Source: a virus. From it: 31,630 bases of DNA. Position numbers and translations under genes: made by a program. The first letter of the stretch is position 1. Every line of letters begins with the position of its first letter. Below, piece by piece: positions 16,114 to 24,156 of the stretch. Under the pieces are notes generated by a model, which ran no database searches, was not told the DNA's origin, and was given only the letters and a program-made list of their open reading frames with translations. The stretch is taken from positions 1 to 31,630 of the IMG/VR virus record IMGVR_UViG_3300032046_000135. One strand, written 5' to 3'.

Positions 16114-17811
16114 ATGCTGAATGGTTTGAATGGTTTCGTTGCTATTAGTAAAGTTGACGATGATAAACGAATGGTGTATGGCATTGCCAATAGTGATACA
16201 TTAGATTGCCAAGATGAGATTGTAGAATGGGAAGCAACTAAACAAGCTATCCCCGAGTTCTGTAAATGGCGCAATCTTCGTGAAATGCACGGGGATACCG
16301 CTGCTGGTACGGTCCCAGAGCTCGAGGTCGATGATGTTTCCAAAAAGCTTAACATAGGGGCTAAGGTAGTAGACGATTCTGCATGGAAGAAAGTGAAGGA
16401 AGGGGTATATAAGGGATTTAGTATAGGGGGCAAGGCATTAGAGCGCATCAAAGAATTTGATACTGCGTTAGGCAAGAATATAAGTCGTGTTAAGAAATAC
16501 GTTCTGAATGAAATTTCATTAGTTGATAGACCAGCTAATCCTGATTGTGTATTTACTATGATGAAGAGAGCAGACAGTGATGTACCTAGTCAAAAAGATC
16601 CTTTATCTAAAGATCTTTCTATAATGCGAAAGATAGTTAGTGATTTAGATAATAAGGTTTTAACTGATGATCAGATTGCTAAATTAAATGATAATGAATT
16701 TGCACTTGTTAAGAAAAATGGGGATGATAAAGAACGGTTGTATCCGATACCTGATAAGGCTCATTCAATGGCATTAATGAAGCAATTGATGGGTTTAAAA
16801 GTAACAGATGGGGAGAGGCATATAATTCATGAAAAAATTAAGAAAAGTCTTGGGAACAAACACAGTGTATATAATTGTACTTACTGTCAGGCATTCATGT
16901 CTTCTTTAATCCACAAAGGGGGTGATCAAGTAATGGATAGGCAGAAATTGTTACAAGCTCAGGCGCTTATTGAGGAGCTCTTAGCTGAAGAAGGTGGTGG
17001 TGAGGAAGAGACTCAGCAACCACCTGTTGCCGCCCCTGGTGCTGAAATGGGGGCTGCTGGCGAAGAGGGAGAGTTCGAAGGTCAGGAGGGCGAGGATGTT
17101 GGCCCGGAGACCGAGAACATCGTTGATGCTCCTCAAAAGGATGAGACCGAGGACGTCGATAACCTACAGGGTTCTGACTACTCTGATAAGGAGGGTTCGG
17201 ACGCTGAGGGTTTCGATGATCAGACTCTCGACTACAGTGAAGGGCTTGAGGACGATGAAAATCGTACTCACCTTTATGACACTGAAAGTGAGAGAGGCGA
17301 GAAGGCCGAGATGGAGGGGGGCGATTGCCCGTATTGCGGGTCGACCGTCAAAGCTCTCATGTCTGGCCGCTTCCGTAAGGGAGTCGCCACTTGCCCCGGT
17401 TGCCATACCGAGTATGGAGTCAATGCGAAGCCGAAGGTGCTGATTACCAAGAGGGGCGGTCCTCGTCCCATGCGTAAGTCGGCCGCTGGCTCGCTTGATT
17501 CTCGAGTGATTGACGTTCTTGGTAACTTAGCCAAGGCTGTCAAATCGCTTGATGCCCGCATGACCAGGACAGAGGCTCGTCCTCTTCAGCGGAAGAACCT
17601 CATGAAGCGTGGTGAGGGTGCTACTGAAGTTGAGGGTGATGTTACTAAGGTAGCAGAGAAGCCCGCCGCTCTGAAGGCGGATGAGGATAAGGCTTTGGCG
17701 ATCGTTAAAGCCGCTCAGGGAGCGGGTCGTCAGCTGACTCCTGAGGAACGGGCGTTCACGAGTTCGGTCAGCGATAGGCTGATTGACTTCAAGATTGGCA
17801 AGGTTAGCTAA
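16114..17811 (+). CDS. Head maturation protease with C-terminal scaffold-like region
   Basis: The start is ATG 16114, seven bases after GGAG; an upstream TTG at 16108 is too close to the SD. The product has 565 residues. Residues 1-160 match phage prohead serine proteases of the XkdF type: REMHGDTAAG gives His59, YKGFSIGGKAL gives Ser103, and LNEISLVDRPANPDC is the usual closing motif. It cleaves scaffold and capsid proteins during procapsid maturation. Residues 160-273 are linker. From 274 on the chain is scaffold-like: a very acidic stretch (about 290-400), a zinc ribbon (CPYC 405-408, CPGC 427-430) and basic helices. A strong internal SD before Met274 suggests a separate product. Base composition turns more GC-rich in this second half. 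Confidence 0.85.
   Translation: MLNGLNGFVAISKVDDDKRMVYGIANSDTLDCQDEIVEWEATKQAIPEFCKWRNLREMHGDTAAGTVPELEVDDVSKKLNIGAKVVDDSAWKKVKEGVYKGFSIGGKALERIKEFDTALGKNISRVKKYVLNEISLVDRPANPDCVFTMMKRADSDVPSQKDPLSKDLSIMRKIVSDLDNKVLTDDQIAKLNDNEFALVKKNGDDKERLYPIPDKAHSMALMKQLMGLKVTDGERHIIHEKIKKSLGNKHSVYNCTYCQAFMSSLIHKGGDQVMDRQKLLQAQALIEELLAEEGGGEEETQQPPVAAPGAEMGAAGEEGEFEGQEGEDVGPETENIVDAPQKDETEDVDNLQGSDYSDKEGSDAEGFDDQTLDYSEGLEDDENRTHLYDTESERGEKAEMEGGDCPYCGSTVKALMSGRFRKGVATCPGCHTEYGVNAKPKVLITKRGGPRPMRKSAAGSLDSRVIDVLGNLAKAVKSLDARMTRTEARPLQRKNLMKRGEGATEVEGDVTKVAEKPAALKADEDKALAIVKAAQGAGRQLTPEERAFTSSVSDRLIDFKIGKVS
16916..16927 (+). promoter_or_regulatory. Internal Shine-Dalgarno site for a second start at 16933
   Basis: AAGGGGGTGATC matches the full anti-SD complement (AAGGAGGTGATC) with one A-to-G change that still pairs by wobble. 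The GGGGG core ends 10 bases before an in-frame ATG at 16933. This is one of the best SD matches in the window, and it lies inside an open gene. Confidence 0.65.
16933..17811 (+). CDS. Putative scaffold protein from internal start in protease gene
   Basis: Translation from Met274 of the protease frame would give a 292-residue protein beginning MDRQKLLQAQALIEELLAEE. It would have an acidic middle, a zinc ribbon and a basic helical end (LDARMTRTEARPLQRK). Scaffolds are typically acidic, helical and end in a basic capsid-binding helix. Nested scaffolds sharing the protease C-terminus are known from lambda (C/Nu3). Evidence here is the strong SD, the frame, the composition change and the position just before the capsid gene. 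It may be made in addition to the full-length protease. Confidence 0.6.
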   Translation: MDRQKLLQAQALIEELLAEEGGGEEETQQPPVAAPGAEMGAAGEEGEFEGQEGEDVGPETENIVDAPQKDETEDVDNLQGSDYSDKEGSDAEGFDDQTLDYSEGLEDDENRTHLYDTESERGEKAEMEGGDCPYCGSTVKALMSGRFRKGVATCPGCHTEYGVNAKPKVLITKRGGPRPMRKSAAGSLDSRVIDVLGNLAKAVKSLDARMTRTEARPLQRKNLMKRGEGATEVEGDVTKVAEKPAALKADEDKALAIVKAAQGAGRQLTPEERAFTSSVSDRLIDFKIGKVS

Positions 17812-17877
17812 ACACCTTTAAGATTAGCGATTGGCTTAGGCCGCACTCGAACAGGCAATGAAAGAAGGTGATGTCAA

Positions 17878-18906
17878 GTGCCTCCTTCTAGTATGGACCT
17901 GAGAACTTCATTCCTGGGTAGCGCGATGGAAGTTGATCAGGCGATTGATAGGATTTCGAAGGCTATCTCGGCTACGAACGTCAGCAACTTACTGCTTGTC
18001 CGCGAGGATTTGCAGAATGAGTTGGCGATCAATTGCCCGATAGATACTCCGCTCCGCAACCGTCTGACGCGCATCCCCGGTAATGGTTCCGCCCATGCGT
18101 GGTATCGGGCTCAACCCACCATTCAGACTGAGGGTCGTTTCCTGGGAACTGGTCCAGCGAACGGCTTCTTCGCTCGTGGTGGTATCCCGGTTGCCACTCA
18201 GGTTGCATATCAGTATATGAGCGCTCCGTATGTGAGTCTCGGCGATATTGTTGAGGTGACTCTCTTCGATCAGATGGCAGGACGTACCTACACTGATGTG
18301 AAGAAGCTTCAGCTCAAGATGAAGATGATTAACGTCGCCCTGATGGAGGAGTGGTGCATTATTAATGGTAATAGTGTTGCCAATCCTCTTCAGTTCGACG
18401 GGCTTAATCAGATCATCACCACCAATATTACCGATCTTGCTGGCGGACCTTACACCCTGACTGCTGTTACTACGACCATGAGGAATATCGCCACTCTCGG
18501 TGGTAAGCCTCAGGCTCTGGTTCACAGTTATAGGGAGCATCAGAAGTTCAGTGAGCTTGTGATGGCTTCTTATTACAGGTTGTTCCAACAGGGTGCTGGC
18601 GCTCTGGCTGATATCCCGGCGGGTGTTGCTGTGACCCGGTGGGTGAGTCCGTTTGGGACAGTTGACATTATTGGTAGCAGATTTATTCAGCCACTGTCTG
18701 GCTATACTTCGAACTTCGCACTTATCTTAGACGATAAGTCGATGACGGAGGATGGCAACGCAGTCGGTATGGTTGATCTGATGCCGATTAGTGCAATTGA
18801 TCTTGCTTTACTACAGACGGCTTACCGCACTCTGGTTGCTGAGTTTACGGTGATGATGGTGACAATCGAAGCCTTCCAGGGCAAGATTATCAACATTGGG
18901 CCGTAA
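17878..18906 (+). CDS. Major capsid protein
   Basis: A 342-residue protein. The GTG start follows AAGAAGGTGAT, a good SD. Its position straight after protease/scaffold, its size and its layout (an N-terminal helical arm, TPLRNRLTRIPGNGSAHAWY near 60, then a mixed alpha/beta core) fit an HK97-fold coat protein. GRFLGTGPANGFFARGG could be the flexible E-loop region. The C-terminal strand MVTIEAFQGKIINIG fits the end of such proteins. Hundreds of copies would form the shell. Codon use is visibly more GC-rich and uniform than in most neighbours, as expected for the most expressed gene. A strong terminator follows. Confidence 0.85.
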   Translation: MPPSSMDLRTSFLGSAMEVDQAIDRISKAISATNVSNLLLVREDLQNELAINCPIDTPLRNRLTRIPGNGSAHAWYRAQPTIQTEGRFLGTGPANGFFARGGIPVATQVAYQYMSAPYVSLGDIVEVTLFDQMAGRTYTDVKKLQLKMKMINVALMEEWCIINGNSVANPLQFDGLNQIITTNITDLAGGPYTLTAVTTTMRNIATLGGKPQALVHSYREHQKFSELVMASYYRLFQQGAGALADIPAGVAVTRWVSPFGTVDIIGSRFIQPLSGYTSNFALILDDKSMTEDGNAVGMVDLMPISAIDLALLQTAYRTLVAEFTVMMVTIEAFQGKIINIGP

Positions 18907-18931
18907 CCTTAGTAATTAGATAATAGAACTT

Positions 18932-18966
18932 ATGGGAGCTGGCTGAGGCTGGCTCCCATATTTTTT
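18932..18966 (+). terminator. Rho-independent terminator after capsid gene
   Basis: ATGGGAGCTGGC pairs with GCTGGCTCCCAT around a TGAG loop, giving a 12-bp stem with two wobbles, followed by ATTTTTTC. It separates the capsid operon from the glycan cassette. Confidence 0.9.
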
Positions 18967-18978
18967 CTTGTAATGATG

Positions 18979-18987
18979 TGGTATAAT
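18979..18987 (+). promoter_or_regulatory. Extended -10 promoter of glycan cassette
   Basis: TGGTATAAT is a perfect extended -10 element (TGnTATAAT). It lies just after the terminator and 20 bases before the ATG at 19008. No clear -35 box is visible, which is usual for extended -10 promoters. TATAATACA recurs at 6359-6367. Confidence 0.7.
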
Positions 18988-19007
18988 ACAATAAAGGGAG
19001 ATTTTAA

Positions 19008-20042
19008 ATGAAAATCAAGGCAAGGTTTGAACATGGTTCAGTGTTATTGAACTCTCAGGAATATTATGTTAATGATTGGACTTTAGATGTTCCAGAAGGT
19101 ATTGGTAAATTTTTACTCTCAAGAGGTGAATATACAATAAAGTTAAAGAAAGAGTGTAGTTTACAAAATTCCAAGAACCTGCTCTTTATAAGGGGGTCTG
19201 GTCTTGGCGATGTTATGATGTGTACTGCGGTAGTTAGATATATAAAGGAAAAGATAAATAAGAATGTTAATATAGACTGGTTGTGTGGTAGTGGAGAATA
19301 TTCAGAGGTTCTTGAAGGAAATAAATATATAAGAAAGGTTTATGATATAAAAACAATTCCTAATGATATTGATACGATGTACGATTATATGGCTTCTATC
19401 GATATGGCAGAATTTATTGGAAATAATTCTCACTATCACCATAGGATAGATTTATTTGCTCGTATGCTGCCAGAATTAAAATCTGTTGTAATTGAAGATA
19501 AACATTTAGATTATTTTATAAGAAAAGAAGAGATAGATTGGGTAGAGTCTTTAAAACTTAGAATTCCTTATATAACGTTAACATATAAGACAAGTGCTAC
19601 CAATAGAATGCTATCTAATGAAATGAACATAGAAATATGTAAAAAGATATTAGATGCTGGGATTGGTGTAGCACTTGCTGATAAAGATGTTATTCAATTT
19701 GATAAGCGAGCAATGACTCTTAGTGGGATGAGTATAAGACAAAAGGTAGCGATCATACATGGTGCTGCTGCCGTTCTTACACCAGACACTGGGATATTTC
19801 ATATTGCTTCCGCATTAGATAAGCCGATAGTTACCTATTTCGGGGCTATTAACCCTAAATTGAGAATTTCTTCTGATAATGTGCATGTTTTGATAAACCC
19901 AGTTCCATGTTTTCCATGTGATGTATATACTTGTAGTCTTGGCCGCCCGATGTGCGTTCAAGGGATAAAAGTCGATGATATAGTAAATAAGGTAGTTAGT
20001 TTGGTGGGGGTTGGGGTTAAAAATAGTTCTACGACGGTCTAA
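19008..20042 (+). CDS. GT9 (heptosyltransferase-like) glycosyltransferase
   Basis: A 344-residue protein with AAGGGAG upstream. Residues 1-50 form a separate short module (FEHGSVLLNSQEYYV... GIGKFLLSRGEY) also found in the next gene. From about 58 on it follows glycosyltransferase family 9: FIRGSGLGDVMMCTAVV is the N-terminal glycine-rich loop, and LTPDTGIFHIASALDKP (about 257-275) is the C-terminal nucleotide-sugar site with Asp-Thr-Gly. A later Cys-rich stretch (PCFPCDVYTCSLGRPMC) matches family members that end in CxxC-like loops. GT9 enzymes add heptose or related sugars to LPS cores; here the acceptor may be host glycan or a virion protein. Confidence 0.85.
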   Translation: MKIKARFEHGSVLLNSQEYYVNDWTLDVPEGIGKFLLSRGEYTIKLKKECSLQNSKNLLFIRGSGLGDVMMCTAVVRYIKEKINKNVNIDWLCGSGEYSEVLEGNKYIRKVYDIKTIPNDIDTMYDYMASIDMAEFIGNNSHYHHRIDLFARMLPELKSVVIEDKHLDYFIRKEEIDWVESLKLRIPYITLTYKTSATNRMLSNEMNIEICKKILDAGIGVALADKDVIQFDKRAMTLSGMSIRQKVAIIHGAAAVLTPDTGIFHIASALDKPIVTYFGAINPKLRISSDNVHVLINPVPCFPCDVYTCSLGRPMCVQGIKVDDIVNKVVSLVGVGVKNSSTTV

Positions 20043-20053
20043 AGGGGTATCAA

Positions 20054-21034
20054 ATGGTAGTAATTGGGCCTTTTGAACACGGTTCTTTACTTATTAATGG
20101 TAGAGAGATATATTTTCAAAATGGAAGAGCATCCGTTTCAGATGAAATTGGTAATGAGTTGATAAAACGTCCAGGGTATAGAAAAGTAGAAAATAAACTT
20201 CAAATTAAACAAGAACAAAAACCAATACGGATTGAACGCACTGGCGTAGAAAATCGTGTTATAAAACCATCTGATATTAAACCAGTAACTTTGATGAGAT
20301 ATAGAGATGATATAGATGTTAGTATTATAATCCCAACATATAATAGATTAGAGGATATAAAGAATTGTGTTGCTTCAATATATGATAATACAAAAGCAAT
20401 TACTTATGAAATCATAATAGTGGACGGAACTGGTGTCGCTGCTGAGTATTTTTCAGATCACACCCCTATTGTTTATTTAAAAGATACAGAAAATCTTGGA
20501 GCTACTCATGCATTTAATTTTGGGTTTATGAATGCTATGGGAAAATGGACAGTATGGCTTAATGATGATACAATTGTAACTAAAGATTGGTTGAAAATTG
20601 CTTTAGAGTTCATGGATAAAAATCCAGGAGTTGGGCTAGGTGCTTTCTTTTTTAGAGAACAAGATGAGAATGGAAAATATGTTGTATTTCCGGAGAATGT
20701 AATATATGATGGGGAATATTGTGTGAGAACATTTGCGTCGTGGACTATTCATTCAACTAGAGTATATGCTAATTTTGGGATATTAAAAACATCATTAATG
20801 AAAAAACTGAATTATTTTAATGAAAGGGCATTTAAGTGTTATGCCTCTGATACAGATTTTTCTCATAGAGTTATTAAGAATGGGTTAGATATTAAACCTA
20901 TATTCGGGGCAAAAGTTATACATTTAAATAGACAAGATGAAAATAGAAAGAAAAATGTTTTTGCAGATTTTCAAAAAGATACTATAAATACTTGGCATAA
21001 ATATCACTCTATGTGGGGTGTAAAAGGAATATAA
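20054..21034 (+). CDS. GT2 glycosyltransferase with N-terminal shared module
   Basis: A 326-residue protein. Residues 1-48 (GPFEHGSLLINGREIYF, then SDEIGNELIKRPGY) repeat the module at the start of the GT9 gene. The GT-A domain begins near 94 with VSIIIPTYNRLEDIKNCV. It continues with ENLGATHAFNFGF, then LNDDT at 169-173 as the DxD-type metal and nucleotide site, and DTDFSHRVIKNG near 275, which supplies the catalytic-base region. It transfers a sugar from a nucleotide donor; donor and acceptor cannot be read from sequence. It starts 11 bases after the GT9 gene and ends one base before the next start codon, so the cassette is co-translated. Confidence 0.85.
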   Translation: MVVIGPFEHGSLLINGREIYFQNGRASVSDEIGNELIKRPGYRKVENKLQIKQEQKPIRIERTGVENRVIKPSDIKPVTLMRYRDDIDVSIIIPTYNRLEDIKNCVASIYDNTKAITYEIIIVDGTGVAAEYFSDHTPIVYLKDTENLGATHAFNFGFMNAMGKWTVWLNDDTIVTKDWLKIALEFMDKNPGVGLGAFFFREQDENGKYVVFPENVIYDGEYCVRTFASWTIHSTRVYANFGILKTSLMKKLNYFNERAFKCYASDTDFSHRVIKNGLDIKPIFGAKVIHLNRQDENRKKNVFADFQKDTINTWHKYHSMWGVKGI

Positions 21035-21035
21035 A

Positions 21036-23033
21036 ATGAGCCCTAAAGTCGATTTTGGTATGATTGTACTAAATGGTGACGATTTTGTTGATTTAGTTAT
21101 AAGAAATGTTTATGATATAGCAAATAAGATCATTATTATTGAAGGTGCCGTTAAAACGGCGGATAAAAATATAAAGCATTATGGGAAGTGTACCTCTTGT
21201 GATGAGAAAGGTTTATCAACAGATAATACTAGAGAAAAGATTTTATCTGTGCCAGATCCTCTCAATAAAATTATTTATAATAGAGTCGGATGGGTTGAAG
21301 ATAAAGTTAAATTATCACAATTATATTTAGATCAATCTGATGCAGATTATATGTGGCAATTAGATAGTGATGAAATGTATGAACAGTGGGTTATGAAAGA
21401 TGTTATAGAATATCTTGAAACTAATAAGGATATAAATACAGTGTCTTTCCCGGTATGGCATTTTATTGGTGATTTAAAACATATTGGGTCTGGTAAAAAT
21501 TCTCCTTGGGATTTTATTCCATTTAGAAGGATACATAGATTTAAGAAAGGTTCTAAATGGACCCATCATGAACCCCCTTGTATGACATGGCCTGGTGAAA
21601 AAAAGCTTGTTTGTGATATGGGGAAGAATTTAGACAAAGAATATTGTGCTTCTAGAGGTTGGTATATGTATCATTATTCTTTTGTTACTAGAAAACAAGC
21701 TGTTGAAAAAATGGATAATTTTTATCATCGTATATATAAACCCAATTGGGTTGGTAGGATATTTGACAATATTTTTAATGAAGATGTAGTGAAAAAATAT
21801 GGTTCTCATTCATGGGATGAAACTATATTATATAATAAGTTTGTGGAACGTAAGGGGGGTATTGAAAAGTTTTTAAGACAACATCCTACCATTATGAAAG
21901 AACACCCCTTATTTATAAAAGATTATCCTAAAAATAAAAATGGATCTAAACAATTAGATGTAATACATATGATAAGTTTATGGTGTGGTGGGGGCGGGTG
22001 TAGATCTCCTTATCTTTTGGCAAGTATTAATAATGATAATTTTGGGTGTGTACATGAATTTATAATACTTTCTTCTATTGGGCCTGATGAAGATTTTGCT
22101 GGCCGAAGTATATATACTCCTATGAATTGTGATAAAAGTAATTGTTGTGATAATGATTTTAATAATAATGCAATTGTTGAGTATGTAAAGCGTCGTAATC
22201 CAGATATAATACACGTGAACTGGTGGGCTCAAGATGCACATAGATATAGAAAAATTAGAAGTAAATTATTAGAGTATCCATTTGTAATGACTATACACAG
22301 TCACCCATATGAGGGGGGTCCATATAAATTTAGACGAGAAGATTCTGAATGTTATGATGCTGTTATGCTTGCGTCTGAAAAGACGTTAGAATTGCAATCT
22401 ATAAAGGATTTTCAGAAATCTGGTAAAAAGGTATATGTCGTGCATAGTCCAGTAAATAAGTGGAAATTTGAAAATGTAGTAAGATCTCCTCATTTTGGTT
22501 TTAATGTAGTATTATACGGATATAAGTGTAGTGGGAGATATAGGAGTAATATGTTTGAAACATGTAAAAAGATTATTGATAAATATAAGGATGTATGCAT
22601 TAATTTCATAGGTCTTAGCGATAAAGATAGTGAATATGGTTCTGCTGCAAGACAATACAATAATGATAGAATGGTATATCTTGGTTTTATTGATGTTATG
22701 GATTTATTGCCAGCTATGGATTTGAATTTGCATATATTGCCAGATATAGGTTGTTCAACTTGTGAAGTATTTGTTCAAGAATGTGCATTGTTTAGGATTC
22801 CCACATTAAGAATAGGTGGTTATAATAGCGTGACTGATGACTTACCTGGAATAAACGTTACTGATGAAAATCAGTTATTGGAGCAATTTGATAAGATTTA
22901 TAATGATGCTGAATATAGAGAAAAAGAAATTCAAAAAGCATATGATAAGGTTATAGAATGTTTTGACCCTAAGAAGTCTGCCTTTGAACAAAGAAAAGTA
23001 TATTTAGAAACTATAGAAAGATTTAAGAAGTGA
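21036..23033 (+). CDS. Two-domain glycosyltransferase (GT-A plus GT-B)
   Basis: A 665-residue fusion. The first 300 residues are a GT-A domain: FGMIVLNGDDFVDLVI at the start, and QLDSDEMYEQW with the DxD at 110-112. From about 306 a second enzyme begins (DVIHMISLWCGGGGCRSPYL) with the order of GT-B glycosyltransferases of the GT4 kind: NPDIIHVNWW, FVMTIHSHPYEGGPY, KVYVVHSPVN, then YLGFIDVMDLLPAMDLNLH. It ends with CEVFVQECALFRIPTLRIG, matching the conserved E(x)7E region in outline. One chain could thus add two sugars in sequence. It starts at the stop of the GT2 gene and overlaps the methyltransferase gene by 4 nt. Confidence 0.8.
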   Translation: MSPKVDFGMIVLNGDDFVDLVIRNVYDIANKIIIIEGAVKTADKNIKHYGKCTSCDEKGLSTDNTREKILSVPDPLNKIIYNRVGWVEDKVKLSQLYLDQSDADYMWQLDSDEMYEQWVMKDVIEYLETNKDINTVSFPVWHFIGDLKHIGSGKNSPWDFIPFRRIHRFKKGSKWTHHEPPCMTWPGEKKLVCDMGKNLDKEYCASRGWYMYHYSFVTRKQAVEKMDNFYHRIYKPNWVGRIFDNIFNEDVVKKYGSHSWDETILYNKFVERKGGIEKFLRQHPTIMKEHPLFIKDYPKNKNGSKQLDVIHMISLWCGGGGCRSPYLLASINNDNFGCVHEFIILSSIGPDEDFAGRSIYTPMNCDKSNCCDNDFNNNAIVEYVKRRNPDIIHVNWWAQDAHRYRKIRSKLLEYPFVMTIHSHPYEGGPYKFRREDSECYDAVMLASEKTLELQSIKDFQKSGKKVYVVHSPVNKWKFENVVRSPHFGFNVVLYGYKCSGRYRSNMFETCKKIIDKYKDVCINFIGLSDKDSEYGSAARQYNNDRMVYLGFIDVMDLLPAMDLNLHILPDIGCSTCEVFVQECALFRIPTLRIGGYNSVTDDLPGINVTDENQLLEQFDKIYNDAEYREKEIQKAYDKVIECFDPKKSAFEQRKVYLETIERFKK

Positions 23034-23626
23034 TAAAACTTCACCTTGGTTGTGGTACGGTGTATCTCGGGGGGTATATTAACGTAGACGCTCCAGAGAC
23101 AGCGTTTAGGGGCACTAGATTTGCCATTAGACGCGCAATTAAGCGCAATGCCACTACTTTGGCTAATTATTACAAACGACATTTTAACATGGTCAGGGGA
23201 GGATCAGATTTACCAAGAGTTGCAGATATGTATTTTGATATTAGGTATTTATCTAAGCATTTTGCATATAATTCAGTAGATAAAATTTTAGCATATCAAG
23301 TATTGGAACATTTTAAACAACATGAATTTGAAATGATTATGAGGGATTGGTATAAATGTCTTAAGAAAGGAGGAATTCTTCGGGTAGATGTGCCTGATAT
23401 TTTAGCTACGTTGAAGATTATAATTGAAACAGAAAATTATGTTGATCGGGATTTTGTGCTGAGACTTGTGTATGGAAGTGGAAGAAATGATTATTGTATT
23501 CATTATAATGGATTTTATCCTGAAAAACTTTCGTTAATATTGAGAAATATAGGATATAAGAAAATAACACCATTGATAAAGAATATTCATAGTTATCCTG
23601 CATTTGGATTAATCTGTGTTAAGTAA
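23030..23626 (+). CDS. SAM-dependent methyltransferase (COG4627-type)
   Basis: A 198-residue protein starting at a GTG that overlaps the preceding stop. LHLGCGTVYLGGYINVDA at 4-21 is a standard SAM-binding first strand and loop of this group. ADMYFDIRYL, AYQVLEHFK and CLKKGGILRVDVPDI follow in the usual order, and the last strand is GLICVK. It would methylate a small molecule or sugar; methylation of terminal sugars fits its place as last gene of the glycosyltransferase cassette. It is paralogous in layout to the 5280-5807 gene but keeps an intact SAM loop. Confidence 0.8.
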   Translation: MIKLHLGCGTVYLGGYINVDAPETAFRGTRFAIRRAIKRNATTLANYYKRHFNMVRGGSDLPRVADMYFDIRYLSKHFAYNSVDKILAYQVLEHFKQHEFEMIMRDWYKCLKKGGILRVDVPDILATLKIIIETENYVDRDFVLRLVYGSGRNDYCIHYNGFYPEKLSLILRNIGYKKITPLIKNIHSYPAFGLICVK

Positions 23627-23630
23627 AATT

Positions 23631-23666
23631 CAGATAAAAAATCTGAGTGTAACTATGTGGTTACAC
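23631..23666 (+). repeat. Two adjacent hairpins upstream of 23692 gene
   Basis: CAGAT-AAAAA-ATCTG (23631-23645) is followed by GTGTAAC-TATGTG-GTTACAC (23647-23666), a perfect 7-bp stem. No T-run follows. They fill the gap after the glycan cassette and may act as an mRNA end stabiliser, a weak terminator or a 5' leader structure for the next gene. Confidence 0.55.
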
Positions 23667-23691
23667 CAAGTATTCGGGACTGGAGGGTTAA

Positions 23692-24147
23692 ATGGCTACA
23701 ATAGGATCTAGGAAGGTTACTTCTGTTGTTGTCCCACCTAATGCAACTGAGGATGGTAAAGAGTTACTGGTTGAGTTTCAGAATGGTTTGGCTAAAGTTC
23801 CTAAGAAAGTTAAGAAATTTCTTCTTGAAAGAAGTCCAGAACTTTATTTTGATCCTAAAGTAAGTGATGGCGCTTCTGGTACTAAATTTACTGATGATTA
23901 TACAGCAATAGAATATTACATAGCTAAGATCAAACATAGCGGTTCTGCTCCTAAACTTTGTTCGTTATTAAAAGGTCATTATGAGTCTCTTCAAGGTGAA
24001 TTGATGAGTGGTAAGTATAATGTAAAGACTGAGGAAAAACCGAAGAAACCAAAGGTTGTTGAAGAAGCAGAAGAATCAGATGATGACGATGAAGTTTTAG
24101 CTACTGGTGCTGGCGATAAGATTAAGTCTAAGAAGAATAAGGATTAG
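23692..24147 (+). CDS. Small neck-region protein with shared N-terminal module, unknown
   Basis: A 151-residue protein with GGAGG upstream. The first 55 residues (GKELLVEFQNGLAKVPKKV, then KKFLLERSPELYF) resemble the short module at the start of the GT9 and GT2 proteins and the 55-residue protein at 31353. The middle is helical, and the C-terminus is a highly charged tail with alternating acidic and lysine runs (AEESDDDDEV). Small proteins of this kind are frequent after capsid genes in phages, but their roles are poorly known. It stands at the head of the neck gene cluster. Confidence 0.7.
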   Translation: MATIGSRKVTSVVVPPNATEDGKELLVEFQNGLAKVPKKVKKFLLERSPELYFDPKVSDGASGTKFTDDYTAIEYYIAKIKHSGSAPKLCSLLKGHYESLQGELMSGKYNVKTEEKPKKPKVVEEAEESDDDDEVLATGAGDKIKSKKNKD

Positions 24148-24156
24148 TTGGGGGGA

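Noticed and set aside
16994-17443. 149-residue ORF in another frame of the protease/scaffold gene
   Set aside because: Arg/Ser/Thr-rich shadow of the acidic scaffold stretch, with no SD of its own matching the start.
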